This document shows positions 7,608-14,907 of a stretch of DNA of 23,635 nucleotides, piece by piece. The DNA is taken from the NCBI GenBank assembly GCA_964587915.1, contig CAZPMK010000026.1:1-23635 (forward strand), given 5' to 3'. The notes beneath the pieces were generated by a model that was given only the letters and a program-made list of their open reading frames with translations, was not told where the DNA came from and did not search any database. Source of the DNA: CAG-177 sp964587915 (GTDB lineage: Bacteria; Bacillota; Clostridia; Oscillospirales; Acutalibacteraceae). The first letter of the stretch is position 1. Every line of letters begins with the position of its first letter. A program made the position numbers and the translations under genes.

Positions 7608-9641
7608 ATGGATGTAAATTCAAATATAAAATATCTTAAAGGCGTCGGCGAAAAGCGTGCAGAGCTTCTCGCTAAGCTCGGTGTGTCTACCGTCGGCGAC
7701 CTTTTGACTCTTTATCCGAGAGTTTACGAAGATTGGAGCAAAATAATTCCCATTGCAGGTGCTCCTCAGGGCGAAAACGTTTGCATTCGTGCCGTTGTCG
7801 GCTCACATTGCCGTGAAAACCGCATACGCAAGGGCATGACAATTTACAAAACGGAAATTACCGACGGCGAATCGTTGCTGGAGGTTGCGTTTTTCAACAA
7901 CAAATATGCCGCCGAAAAATTGGAAGCAGGCAAGGAATATCTCTTTTTCGGAAAAATAACGGGCAAAGGATATTTCCGCACCATGACCTCCCCCGAATTT
8001 TCCGAATTTGACGGCACATATCACCTCAGACCGATATATCCGCAAACGGCAGGATTAAATTCCCGTGCAATAGAAAAGCTCGTATCCAACGCTCTCGAAC
8101 AATGTGATGAAATCGACGACCCGATTCCCGAAAGCATCAGGCTGTCATATTGCTTGATGGGCAAAAAATCCGCATTAAAAAACATACATTCCCCCGAAAG
8201 TGAAGACCTGCTTTCCGAGGCTCGCCGACGACTGATATTCGAGGAGCTTTTTCTGCTCGAGCTTGGTCTGCTTCGTCTTAAATCCAAAAACAGAAAAGAC
8301 AACGCCGCCGCCATGGAAACGGATTTTACCGCCGATTTTGTCGCCTCTCTCCCCTTTGAGCTGACGGGAGCACAAAGGCGTGCGATAGCCGAAAGTGCCG
8401 AGGATATGGGAAAAAGCGTTCCCATGAACCGCCTTTTGCAGGGTGATGTCGGCTCGGGAAAAACCGTCGTCGGAGCGGCACTTATATATAATTGTGCGAT
8501 GAACGGCTTTCAAAGTGCGTTAATGGCACCGACCGAGGTCTTGGCACAGCAGCATTTCAAAACGATGTCGGCATTCTTTGAAAACACCGATATTTCCGTT
8601 GCCCTGCTTACGGGTTCAACTCCCGCCGCCGAAAAAAGGCGTATCAAGGACGGATTAAAAAGCGGAAAAATATCCCTTGTTATCGGCACTCACGCCATAA
8701 TTCAAAAGGATGTTGAATTTCAATCCCTTGCACTTGCGATAACCGATGAACAGCACCGCTTCGGCGTAAATCAACGCAGTATGCTCGCTTCAAAAGGCAT
8801 AGCACCGCACACTCTCGTTATGTCCGCAACGCCGATACCGAGAACTCTCGCCCTCATCATTTACGGCGATCTTGATTTAAGCATTCTTGATGAAATGCCC
8901 AAGGGCAGACAAAAAATCGAGACCTTTCTCGTTGCAACGGAAATCCGTGAAAGAGCATACGGATATATCAAAAAGCATCTCTGTGAGGGTATGCAGGGAT
9001 ATATCGTATGTCCGCTTGTGGAGGACGGAGAGAATTTTTCGGAGCTGACTGCCGCCGAGGAGCTTTACAAAAATCTTGTCGACGGCTTTTTCAAGGGCTT
9101 TAAGCTCGGCTTGCTTCACGGAAAAATGAAACCCGTCGAAAAGAAAAAGGTCATGGATTCCTTTGCAAACGGTGAAACACAGCTTCTTGTTTCAACCACC
9201 GTAATCGAAGTTGGAATTGATGTTCCGAACGCCGTTATTATCGTTATAGAAAACGCCGAGAGATTCGGTCTGTCACAGCTTCATCAGCTCAGAGGCAGAG
9301 TAGGCAGAGGTACGCACGCTTCAACCTGTATTTTGATTTCCGATGCAGGAGACGAAAAAACACGCAAGCGGCTCTCCGTACTTACCTCAACCTCGGACGG
9401 GTTCAAAATCGCCGATGAGGATTTGAAGCTCAGAGGTCCCGGTGACTTTTTCGGTTCAAGACAGCACGGCTTGCCCGAGCTTAAAATTGCCGATATGATG
9501 ACCGATACCGAAGCTATACGGGAGACTCATGCGGCGGCTGAAATTTTGCTCAAAAAAACCCCCGCCCTTTCGGGCGAGGAATATTCGTCTCTCAGGAATG
9601 CCGTCAACAAGCTGTTTTCGAGCGGAATATCAATGAACTGA
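7608..9641 (+). CDS. recG: ATP-dependent DNA helicase RecG
   Basis: Remodels stalled replication forks and Holliday junctions. The 677-residue length is typical. An N-terminal wedge/OB region (NIKYLKGVGEKRAELL, LYPRVYEDWS) precedes a superfamily-2 helicase core: Walker A GDVGSGKT (279-286), the DEQH box (380-383) followed by RFGVNQR, SATPIPRTL, ATEIRER, STTVIEVGIDVPNA, QLRGRVGRG, and the RecG-specific LRGPGDFFGSRQHGLPE near the C-terminus. GGAG lies about 8 bases before the ATG. The last 12 bases overlap the convergent gene at 9630. Confidence 0.97.
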   Translation: MDVNSNIKYLKGVGEKRAELLAKLGVSTVGDLLTLYPRVYEDWSKIIPIAGAPQGENVCIRAVVGSHCRENRIRKGMTIYKTEITDGESLLEVAFFNNKYAAEKLEAGKEYLFFGKITGKGYFRTMTSPEFSEFDGTYHLRPIYPQTAGLNSRAIEKLVSNALEQCDEIDDPIPESIRLSYCLMGKKSALKNIHSPESEDLLSEARRRLIFEELFLLELGLLRLKSKNRKDNAAAMETDFTADFVASLPFELTGAQRRAIAESAEDMGKSVPMNRLLQGDVGSGKTVVGAALIYNCAMNGFQSALMAPTEVLAQQHFKTMSAFFENTDISVALLTGSTPAAEKRRIKDGLKSGKISLVIGTHAIIQKDVEFQSLALAITDEQHRFGVNQRSMLASKGIAPHTLVMSATPIPRTLALIIYGDLDLSILDEMPKGRQKIETFLVATEIRERAYGYIKKHLCEGMQGYIVCPLVEDGENFSELTAAEELYKNLVDGFFKGFKLGLLHGKMKPVEKKKVMDSFANGETQLLVSTTVIEVGIDVPNAVIIVIENAERFGLSQLHQLRGRVGRGTHASTCILISDAGDEKTRKRLSVLTSTSDGFKIADEDLKLRGPGDFFGSRQHGLPELKIADMMTDTEAIRETHAAAEILLKKTPALSGEEYSSLRNAVNKLFSSGISMN

Positions 9642-10091
9642 TGCAAGACTCAGCTTCTTTGCGGCTTCCAATTCATTCTTATCAATCGGCATTATTTTAT
9701 ATTCATTTGACTGCTCATCTACCATGGTAACGGGCAGGTCCGGTAAAATTTCATGTATTCTTGCGATGAATCCGCTGCTTCCCTCTGCCGGAAAACCGGT
9801 TATCAGGGTTGCGGCGTTATTCTTTTTTGCAGCTACGGCAACCAAAAGAGCGGGACTGTCGTTGAAATATATATCCATGCCCGCATTATATGTCCGGACA
9901 CACTCATAAAGCGTTTCAAGCACGCCGCCCTCATTCGCATTGAAGCCGTTGCTTTCTCTGAATACGCTTATAACCTTGAGCGAAAGCGATTTTTCCTTTG
10001 CTATCCTTGCTCCCGCCGCTATAAGCCTCGAGCAGGCACTCTGCGGAGTCACGCAAACCATAACGCATTGCTGATTACCGTTTTTGTTCAT
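9630..10091 (-). CDS. Universal-stress-type protein resembling the KdpD USP domain
   Basis: A 153-residue soluble protein. The opening VMVCVTPQSACSRLI-AAGARIAKE resembles the start of the USP-like domain of KdpD sensor kinases, which also uses a CVxPxxxxxRLI-AxRxA pattern. A later stretch (AATLITGFPAEGSSG, IHEILPDLPVTMVDE) also fits. There is no kinase, transmembrane or potassium-transport gene next to it, so it is a free-standing domain, not a truncated KdpD. An AAAGGA site lies about 8 bases before the ATG. Its 3' end overlaps the recG 3' end tail to tail. Function unknown; nucleotide or small-signal binding is a family-based guess. Confidence 0.7.
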   Translation of the reverse strand: MNKNGNQQCVMVCVTPQSACSRLIAAGARIAKEKSLSLKVISVFRESNGFNANEGGVLETLYECVRTYNAGMDIYFNDSPALLVAVAAKKNNAATLITGFPAEGSSGFIARIHEILPDLPVTMVDEQSNEYKIMPIDKNELEAAKKLSLASVH

Positions 10092-10231
10092 GTCACCATT
10101 CCTTTCCTCTAAATATATGCTTCATTGCAACCTTATAGTAAACAAAATTTATTAAATCCGTGAGAAAAAATAATGTACGAAATGTAAAATATCCTGCGGC
10201 AAAAGTTTTCAAAAAGTGTATTCGCAGAGTA

Positions 10232-10260
10232 TTTACAAATTCGCAATAATATTATATAAT
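10232..10260 (+). promoter_or_regulatory. Sigma-A promoter for radC
   Basis: TTTACA (10232-10237), 17 bases, TATAAT (10255-10260), 33 bases before the radC ATG. Five of six -35 positions, all -10 positions and the spacing are consensus. It indicates that radC is transcribed independently of recG. Confidence 0.75.
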
Positions 10261-10293
10261 AAGCACCATAATAAGTAACGCAGGAGGAATTCC

Positions 10294-10998
10294 ATGGCAA
10301 CCAACAGCAAAAATCCGCACGAAAACCACCGCGAACGGCTCAGAGAAACTTTTAGAAAAACGGGAATCGACAATATGCCCGACCACAACATTCTCGAGCT
10401 TCTGCTTTTCTATTCCGTTCCCCGCAAGGACACAAACGAGCTTGCTCATCTCTTAATCGATACCTTCGGCTCTCTTTCAAGAGTTTTTGACGCTCCGTAT
10501 GAAAGATTGCGTGAGGTTGACGGCATCGGTGACAGCTCCGCCCTGCTCCTCTCAAGCATTCCTGGACTTTGTCGCCGTTACATAGAGGACTCCGCCGCCA
10601 AAAAGCTCTGCCTTGCAGACCCCGAGGACATGAAAAAGTTTATCGTTTCAAAATTCTACGGCTCCAACGTTGAAATGTTTTTCCTTGTTTGTCTCGATGC
10701 CGCAGGAAATTTGATAAACTGCTGTAAGCTCGGCGAGGGTACCTGTGCCGAGGTGCTTGTCAACACCCGTGCCGTACTCGAAACGGCATTCAGAAACAAT
10801 GCGGATACGGTTGTATTTGCACACAACCATCCCGAGGGCATAGCCGCACCGTCAAGAGATGATATCGACCTTACCGCTTCATTTGCAAAAATCCTCAGCA
10901 GCGTGGGTATACGCCTCTCCGACCATATCATAGTTGCGGGTGCCGAATGCACTTCACTCTCCTCAATCCCGAGATTGGCACCAATATTCCTTGCATAA
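10294..10998 (+). CDS. radC: RadC-family JAB-domain protein
   Basis: A 234-residue protein with the RadC plan: an N-terminal helix-hairpin-helix part (HRERLRETFRKTG, LREVDGIGDSSALLL) and a C-terminal MPN/JAB metalloprotease-like domain. The zinc motif is intact: H177-N-H179-P, S187 and D190 (HxHx7SxxD). Despite the name, the family's role in DNA repair is doubtful and its biochemical function is unsettled. AGGAGG is 8 bases before the ATG. It has its own promoter; downstream lies a gene-free stretch. Confidence 0.93.
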   Translation: MATNSKNPHENHRERLRETFRKTGIDNMPDHNILELLLFYSVPRKDTNELAHLLIDTFGSLSRVFDAPYERLREVDGIGDSSALLLSSIPGLCRRYIEDSAAKKLCLADPEDMKKFIVSKFYGSNVEMFFLVCLDAAGNLINCCKLGEGTCAEVLVNTRAVLETAFRNNADTVVFAHNHPEGIAAPSRDDIDLTASFAKILSSVGIRLSDHIIVAGAECTSLSSIPRLAPIFLA

Positions 10999-11340
10999 AT
11001 TTTACGGGATCTTTACTTTCCTAAGACCGAGACGGCAAAAAGCAGAAACAAACAGGTAAAGCGGCGAGCCTTACGCCCACCGCTTTGCCGATTCGGTAAC
11101 CGCGATTTTTTAGCCTACGGTTACTCAGCCGCAACCGACACATCCGAACTCGATTTGTTTTGGATAAATGAAGCGACTGCTGTGTTAAATTATTTCTATT
11201 GTCAAGCGGTCTGACGAAGTATGACGGAACAATTTGAAAGCAACTTGCCGACAAGTCGTTAGACGTGATTTGGTCAGTAATTACTACGGGCGGGTTCGGA
11301 TATGACAGTTGCGGCTAAATATTTGGCAGACTTAGGGTGC
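10999..11340. other. Gene-free stretch with two stem-loops and an inverted-repeat element
   Basis: No coding region is convincing here; the 77-codon minus-strand ORF has no domain signal and spans the repeats. Two adjacent stem-loops are visible: GGTAAAGCGG/CCGCTTTGCC (11055-11064 with 11080-11089) and GGTAACCG/CGGTTACT (11095-11102 with 11118-11125), the latter with ATTTTTTAG in its loop. They abut the element at 11126-11317. They may end radC transcription, although no clean hairpin-plus-T-run terminator is present. Confidence 0.5.
11126..11317. mobile_element. Second MITE-like element with 27-bp terminal inverted repeats
   Basis: The left end (11126-11152) and the reverse complement of the right end (11291-11317) match at 22 of 27 positions, sharing AGCCGCAAC, CA and ATCCGAAC blocks. 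The ends enclose about 140 bases with no ORF of note. Homology stops abruptly outside and inside the ends. Seventeen bases of the left end recur exactly (reverse complement) at 20819-20835, upstream of the transporter gene, which supports a dispersed family. No transposase is present, so it would be non-autonomous. Confidence 0.5.
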
Positions 11341-11370
11341 AAAAAAAGCACCTGCTTTCGCAAGTGCTTT
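11341..11370 (-). terminator. Terminator of the tRNA-Pro gene
   Basis: On the minus strand a 10-bp stem, AAGCACTTGC (11369-11360) with GCAGGTGCTT (11355-11346), one G-U pair, closes a GAAA tetraloop and is followed by a T-run covering 11347-11341. It begins 4 bases after the tRNA CCA end. Confidence 0.92.
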
Positions 11371-11372
11371 TA

Positions 11373-11448
11373 TGGTCCGAGTGGCGAGACTTGAACTCAC
11401 GGCCTCTTGACCCCCAGTCAAGCGCGCTCCCAACTGCGCCACACCCGG
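11373..11448 (-). tRNA. tRNA-Pro, anticodon GGG
   Basis: A 76-nt cloverleaf on the minus strand. The acceptor stem is CCGGGTG with CACTCGG (one G-U), followed by discriminator A and an encoded CCA at 11375-11373. The anticodon arm is CTTGA/TCAAG around the loop CTGGGGG, placing anticodon GGG at 11415-11413; it reads CCC and CCU. The T arm contains GTTCAAGTC. Reading CCA/CCG needs another proline tRNA elsewhere. Promoter and terminator fit a single-gene transcript. Confidence 0.96.
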
Positions 11449-11490
11449 ATTCGATTTTTTCGGGAAACGGTTTGTTACCCGACGCAGACT

Positions 11491-11518
11491 ATTATAACAC
11501 AGAAAAACAAAAAGTCAA
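11491..11518 (-). promoter_or_regulatory. Sigma-A promoter of tRNA-Pro
   Basis: On the minus strand TTGACT (11518-11513), a 16-base spacer and TATAAT (11496-11491), 42 bases before the mature tRNA 5' end. Confidence 0.8.
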
Positions 11519-11609
11519 CATTTTTTTTATAGTTTTTCACGGCTTTTTTTGAATTTTTGTTTTTGGGGTTGCTTTGTGTCAATTCGGGATATTGATATTT
11601 TGCTGAAAT

Positions 11610-11939
11610 TCACTTAAAAACGACCTGAACAAGCAGCATATAAGCCAGCGTTCCGCAAATAATGCTTATCAAGGTGTTGCGTTTCCAAATATGCAAAAGG
11701 ACTACAACCGCACCCGCAATAAGCTCGGGCAGAAATCCTCCGAGTTCGGTGAAGTTTATTCCCTTGAGACAATATATAACGAGCATACCCATAATCGCAT
11801 ACGGGAGCACCTTTCCAAAACGAACGATTTTTCCCGGTATTCCCCTTTTCCCGCTCCAAACGGCAAAGGGGATAAAGCGAAGTGCCGCCGTTACGATTGC
11901 CATAACGGCTATGCTCAGCCACAAATTCAAATTATCCAT
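11610..11939 (-). CDS. azlD: AzlD-family branched-chain amino acid export subunit
   Basis: A 109-residue membrane protein with about four helices, the small partner of AzlC in a two-subunit exporter of branched-chain amino acids and analogues. Family features are the AALRFIPFAVW segment after helix 1, GKVLPYAIMGMLVIYCL, and a C-terminal LISIICGTLAYMLL helix. Its ATG (11939-11937) overlaps the end of azlC by 8 bases, indicating coupled translation. No clear terminator lies between its stop and the tRNA promoter region. Confidence 0.88.
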   Translation of the reverse strand: MDNLNLWLSIAVMAIVTAALRFIPFAVWSGKRGIPGKIVRFGKVLPYAIMGMLVIYCLKGINFTELGGFLPELIAGAVVVLLHIWKRNTLISIICGTLAYMLLVQVVFK

Positions 11940-12636
11940 TGGTTTCTTTATCCTTATAGAAGAGAAATATCAAAGTAATCACAAGCATTGCCGGAATAAG
12001 GAAGGTTTCGCTTCCGAAAACAGCAAGACTGCACGCAGTCACGGTCAAGCCGATTATTGCAGGTACATGATTTTTGCTTGTAAGCCATTGCTCGGTAAAT
12101 ATAGTGAGGAACAAAGCTGTCAGTGCAAAATCAATACCGTCGGAATTGAATTTAATAACGCTTCCCGCAAACGCTCCGAACACCGAACCGGATATCCAAT
12201 ACATATGGTCAAAAAATGATACCAAAAAGTAATATCGGCTTCGTTTGTCGAGCGGTATTTCAGGCTTGTCCGTACACAGCAAGGAATATGTCTCATCGGT
12301 AAGTGTAAAAATCAAATACGGCTTGATTTTCCCGACATTTTTATACTTTTCAAGCATTGAAACGCCGTAAAACAGGTGACGAATATTAACGGTAAAGGTT
12401 GTCAGAGCAACGGTTATCAGCGGTGCTCCGCCCGCAAGCAAGCCGACGGCGGCATATTGCATTGAGCCTGCATAAATAAACAGGCTCATTATAAATGCAA
12501 CGAATATGCCGTAGCCTGCCGCTTTAAGCATAAGCCCAAATCCGAAACCGAGAACGAGATAGCCGGTCAGCACGGGAAATGTATCCTTCAATGCAAGTTT
12601 TATTATTTTTGAAGTAGAAAATTCAGTTGTTTCCAT
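11932..12636 (-). CDS. azlC: AzlC-family branched-chain amino acid export subunit
   Basis: A 234-residue membrane protein, the large subunit paired with AzlD. The opening ALKDTFPVLTGYLVLGFGFGLM, then FIYAGSMQYAAVGLL, NIRHLFYGVSML and LTDETYSLLC are characteristic. AAGGAA lies about 8 bases before the ATG. A strong hairpin (12655-12692) ends only 18 bases before the start, so this operon is either read through from the gene at 12701-13201 or carries the hairpin in its leader. Exact substrate is unproven. Confidence 0.92.
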   Translation of the reverse strand: METTEFSTSKIIKLALKDTFPVLTGYLVLGFGFGLMLKAAGYGIFVAFIMSLFIYAGSMQYAAVGLLAGGAPLITVALTTFTVNIRHLFYGVSMLEKYKNVGKIKPYLIFTLTDETYSLLCTDKPEIPLDKRSRYYFLVSFFDHMYWISGSVFGAFAGSVIKFNSDGIDFALTALFLTIFTEQWLTSKNHVPAIIGLTVTACSLAVFGSETFLIPAMLVITLIFLFYKDKETNG

Positions 12637-12648
12637 TATATTTTCCTT

Positions 12649-12692
12649 AAAAATCGGCTGTTCACTTTCGCTTTAGGCGACAGGAACAGCCG
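12649..12692 (-). terminator. Terminator-like hairpin in the azlC leader
   Basis: Perfect 9-bp stem CGGCTGTTC/GAACAGCCG (12655-12663 with 12684-12692), an inner TCGC/GCGA helix, and ATTTTT on the minus-strand 3' side. The plus-strand side also runs into GGCTTTTTT, so it could act in both directions. It starts 8 bases beyond the stop of the gene at 12701 and ends 18 bases before azlC. Confidence 0.75.
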
Positions 12693-12700
12693 AGGCTTTT

Positions 12701-13201
12701 TTATATAAATATACCCAAAAGTCCGTATGAGAAAGCGGTCATGATGAGATTTGCTATGAGAACACCGAGTGCTATTATCGGGAATGAAATCTTGATTCGC
12801 ATATCGAGCAATGCCGCTATCAATGCGCCCGTCCAGCCGCCCGTTCCGGGGAGCGGTATGGCTACGAAAGCGAGCAAGCCCCAGCTTCTCCAGCGTTTCA
12901 CCTTTTCGCTTTGCCTCATCGAGCGTATTTCGAGCTTTTCGACAAGACCCCTTGTCACCTTAAATTTCTTTAAGAATTTGAATATCTTTCGGATAAAAAT
13001 CAAGATGAACGGTAAAGGAAGTATATTTCCTATATAGCATATTATAAACGCTTTCAGTAATTCGACATCGAGCAGCTTTGCGGCTATCATTCCGCCTCTC
13101 AGCTCCAAAACAGGCAAAAGCGATATGAAAAATACTATTAGCTCCTTCGGCAAATTGCCTTGGAAAATTTCGACAATATAATCAACTATCGCTTCCGTCA
13201 T
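12701..13201 (-). CDS. Small multidrug export family membrane protein (Sm_multidrug_ex)
   Basis: A 166-residue membrane protein. ISLLPVLELRGGMIAAKLL near the N-terminus and IPLPGTGGWTGALIAALLDM in the C-terminal half are the paired signatures of the family (COG2426-like, distantly DedA-like). Export function is by family name and weakly tested. AGGGGG lies about 9 bases before the ATG. It starts 12 bases after the Nudix gene, so the two are very probably co-transcribed, and it is followed by the hairpin before azlC. Confidence 0.85.
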   Translation of the reverse strand: MTEAIVDYIVEIFQGNLPKELIVFFISLLPVLELRGGMIAAKLLDVELLKAFIICYIGNILPLPFILIFIRKIFKFLKKFKVTRGLVEKLEIRSMRQSEKVKRWRSWGLLAFVAIPLPGTGGWTGALIAALLDMRIKISFPIIALGVLIANLIMTAFSYGLLGIFI

Positions 13202-13213
13202 GCCTCAAGCCCC

Positions 13214-13948
13214 CTAACAGATGTTTTGTTTCACAAGGAAATCGTGTGCACTTTGCAGAATATTTCGGTCGTTGATAAAGCGGAGCGTGTCCATCGCTTT
13301 ATCGTAATTGAGCCAGATATAATCCTCTATTTCTTCACGCTGAATGGTGGTCTGCGTGTCCTTGGTTTTTGCCAAATAGATAGTTACGGTCTTTTCAACC
13401 TTGCCCTGTATCGTATATTCCGATTTGGAAGCAAACTGCGGAAGTATCTGAATGTGGATACCCGTTTCCTCGAGAACCTCTCTTATTGCGGTCTGCTCAA
13501 AGGTTTCGCCCTTTTCAACATGACCTTTCGGGAAGCCCCAATGCGTGCTGCGTCTGTTTTTGATAAGCAGATATCTGATTTCATCATTGATTCTGCGGTA
13601 AACGACTGCACCGCAGGAACGCTCGTAAAGACATTCGAGCTTGCTGTCTCTGCCCTTTTCGGCGAAGGCAACGGCATCTTCAATTTGATAGGATATGAAT
13701 CTCATGCTTTTGGGAGCGACAACATACACCGTCGGGCTTCCGTCATTGCGTTTAATGGCGGCGATAACTCTGCCGTCAAAGGTTCTTACCGGATGCGTTA
13801 TGCCCATGATATATGCACCGGACGAAACGCTGTCATATCTCTTTTTTCCCTCGATGACACCGAAATTAAGCTGATAAATAAATCCGAACTGTCTGTTTAC
13901 GGAGCGGATAGGGTTAGTAACCCTTACTCTGACATACTTGCCGAGCAT
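13214..13948 (-). CDS. Fusion of an inorganic-pyrophosphatase-like domain and a Nudix hydrolase
   Basis: A 244-residue protein. Residues ~1-100 resemble a small pyrophosphatase-like family of Firmicutes (GKYVRVRVTNPIRS, YQLNFGVIEG, GAYIMG, GRVIAAIKR, VVAPKSMRF). The acidic residue expected before AYILG is Gly here (SSGAYIMG), so this half is probably not catalytic. Residues ~110-244 are a Nudix hydrolase with a complete box (GHVEKGETFEQTAIREVLEETGI, which matches Gx5Ex7REUxEExGU). The ATG at 13948 is preferred to the in-frame GTG at 13957, which would overlap the AAAGGTG ribosome binding site. Nudix enzymes cleave nucleoside-diphosphate-linked substrates; which one is unknown. First gene of a minus-strand run. 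Confidence 0.85.
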   Translation of the reverse strand: MLGKYVRVRVTNPIRSVNRQFGFIYQLNFGVIEGKKRYDSVSSGAYIMGITHPVRTFDGRVIAAIKRNDGSPTVYVVAPKSMRFISYQIEDAVAFAEKGRDSKLECLYERSCGAVVYRRINDEIRYLLIKNRRSTHWGFPKGHVEKGETFEQTAIREVLEETGIHIQILPQFASKSEYTIQGKVEKTVTIYLAKTKDTQTTIQREEIEDYIWLNYDKAMDTLRFINDRNILQSAHDFLVKQNIC

Positions 13949-13998
13949 TTTAACCACACCTTTCGGACGGTCATAGCGACCAAGATACTATACGGATA

Positions 13999-14027
13999 AT
14001 TATAGCTAAAATGTATCTGTAAAACAA
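13999..14027 (-). promoter_or_regulatory. Sigma-A promoter for the Nudix gene
   Basis: On the minus strand TTGTTT (14027-14022), 17 bases, TATAAT (14004-13999), 50 bases before the start at 13948. Divergent to the response regulator promoter; apart from these promoters I see nothing in 13949-14223. Confidence 0.65.
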
Positions 14028-14151
14028 TACTTTTTTATAAAAATCATAAATTTTTGAAGAATTGCTGTACAATATAAGCGTTCAAACGGTTTTTTTATTA
14101 AATTCGGCGAATAAATTTCTGTCCGTTGCGGCATTTCTGTGCTTTTATATC

Positions 14152-14181
14152 TTGATTTAGATATATAATGTATGATATAAT
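14152..14181 (+). promoter_or_regulatory. Promoter of the two-component operon with extended -10
   Basis: TTGATT (14152-14157), 18 bases, then TGA-TATAAT (14173-14181), an extended -10. A second TATAAT at 14164-14169 overlaps. The response regulator ATG is 42 bases downstream. Confidence 0.65.
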
Positions 14182-14223
14182 CTTAAATAATTGCACTTAA
14201 CATAAAACGGTGGGTTTGATTTT

Positions 14224-14901
14224 ATGAAGAAAATTCTTGTAGCGGACGACGAAGCCCGTATAAGGCGACTCGTTTGCGATTTCTTAAAAAATGCCGGCTT
14301 TGAAACAGTCGAAGCAGCAGACGGCAATGAAGCCATTAACAATTTTTTTGAATGCGGCGATATCGACCTTGTTATCTGCGATATTATGATGCCCGGTGCT
14401 GACGGCTGGGAGGTTTGCAGAAAAATAAGGGAGAGTGCAAGCGTTCCGTTTTTGATGCTTACCGCTCGCAGCCAGGAATTTGACGAATTGATGTCCTTTG
14501 AATCGGGGGCGGACGATTTTGTTACAAAGCCGTTTAGTCCGAGCGTTCTCGTAAAGCGTGTTGAAGCATTGCTGAAGCGTTCCGAATCCAAAAAAGCCGA
14601 CAGCTCCGATATCATTCGTCTTGACGGTCTTGCCGTGGATATTCCCGCTCATTCGGTATCTCTCGGCGGAGAAACGCTTGACCTCACCATAAAGGAATAC
14701 GGCATTCTCGTAAAGCTCATTTCCAACATAAACCGCATATTCTCCCGTGACAGCCTGCTTGATGATGTTTGGGGCATTGATTTTGAGGGCGACCACAGAA
14801 CCGTCGATTCCCATGTTGCAAGGCTCAGAACGAAGCTCGGAAGCTGGGGTGAAGCCCATCTCAAGACAGTATACGGTGCAGGATATAAAATCGAGGAGTA
14901 A
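14224..14901 (+). CDS. OmpR/PhoB-family response regulator
   Basis: A 225-residue cytoplasmic transcription factor. The receiver domain (1-120) has the acidic pair D8-D9, phospho-acceptor D53 in ICDIMMPG, T80 and K102 in TKPF. The winged-helix DNA-binding domain (about 130-225) has LDLTIKEYGIL, FSRDSLLDDVWG and the closing HRTVDSHVARLRTKLG plus TVYGAGYKI. The ribosome binding site is weak (GGTGGG region). It is 6 bases upstream of its histidine kinase, whose GAGGAG site overlaps this gene's end. Target genes are unknown; the downstream lipoprotein and transporter are plausible by position only. Confidence 0.95.
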   Translation: MKKILVADDEARIRRLVCDFLKNAGFETVEAADGNEAINNFFECGDIDLVICDIMMPGADGWEVCRKIRESASVPFLMLTARSQEFDELMSFESGADDFVTKPFSPSVLVKRVEALLKRSESKKADSSDIIRLDGLAVDIPAHSVSLGGETLDLTIKEYGILVKLISNINRIFSRDSLLDDVWGIDFEGDHRTVDSHVARLRTKLGSWGEAHLKTVYGAGYKIEE

Positions 14902-14907
14902 TCTCAG

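Noticed and set aside
9560..9590. Short GC hairpin near the 3' end of recG
   Set aside because: It is inside the conserved recG reading frame and has no following T-run.
11021..11254. Minus-strand ORF of 77 codons in the gap after radC
   Set aside because: It is composed of repeat and stem-loop sequence, has no good ribosome binding site and no family resemblance.
11337..11552. Plus-strand ORF of 71 codons over the tRNA
   Set aside because: It is the antisense of tRNA-Pro and its terminator; SEWRDLNSRPLDPQ is a translation product often mis-annotated from tRNA genes.
13160..13999. Plus-strand ORF of 279 codons
   Set aside because: It is antisense to the Nudix fusion, whose minus-strand frame has a complete Nudix box, a ribosome binding site and a promoter. 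The plus frame shows no domain.
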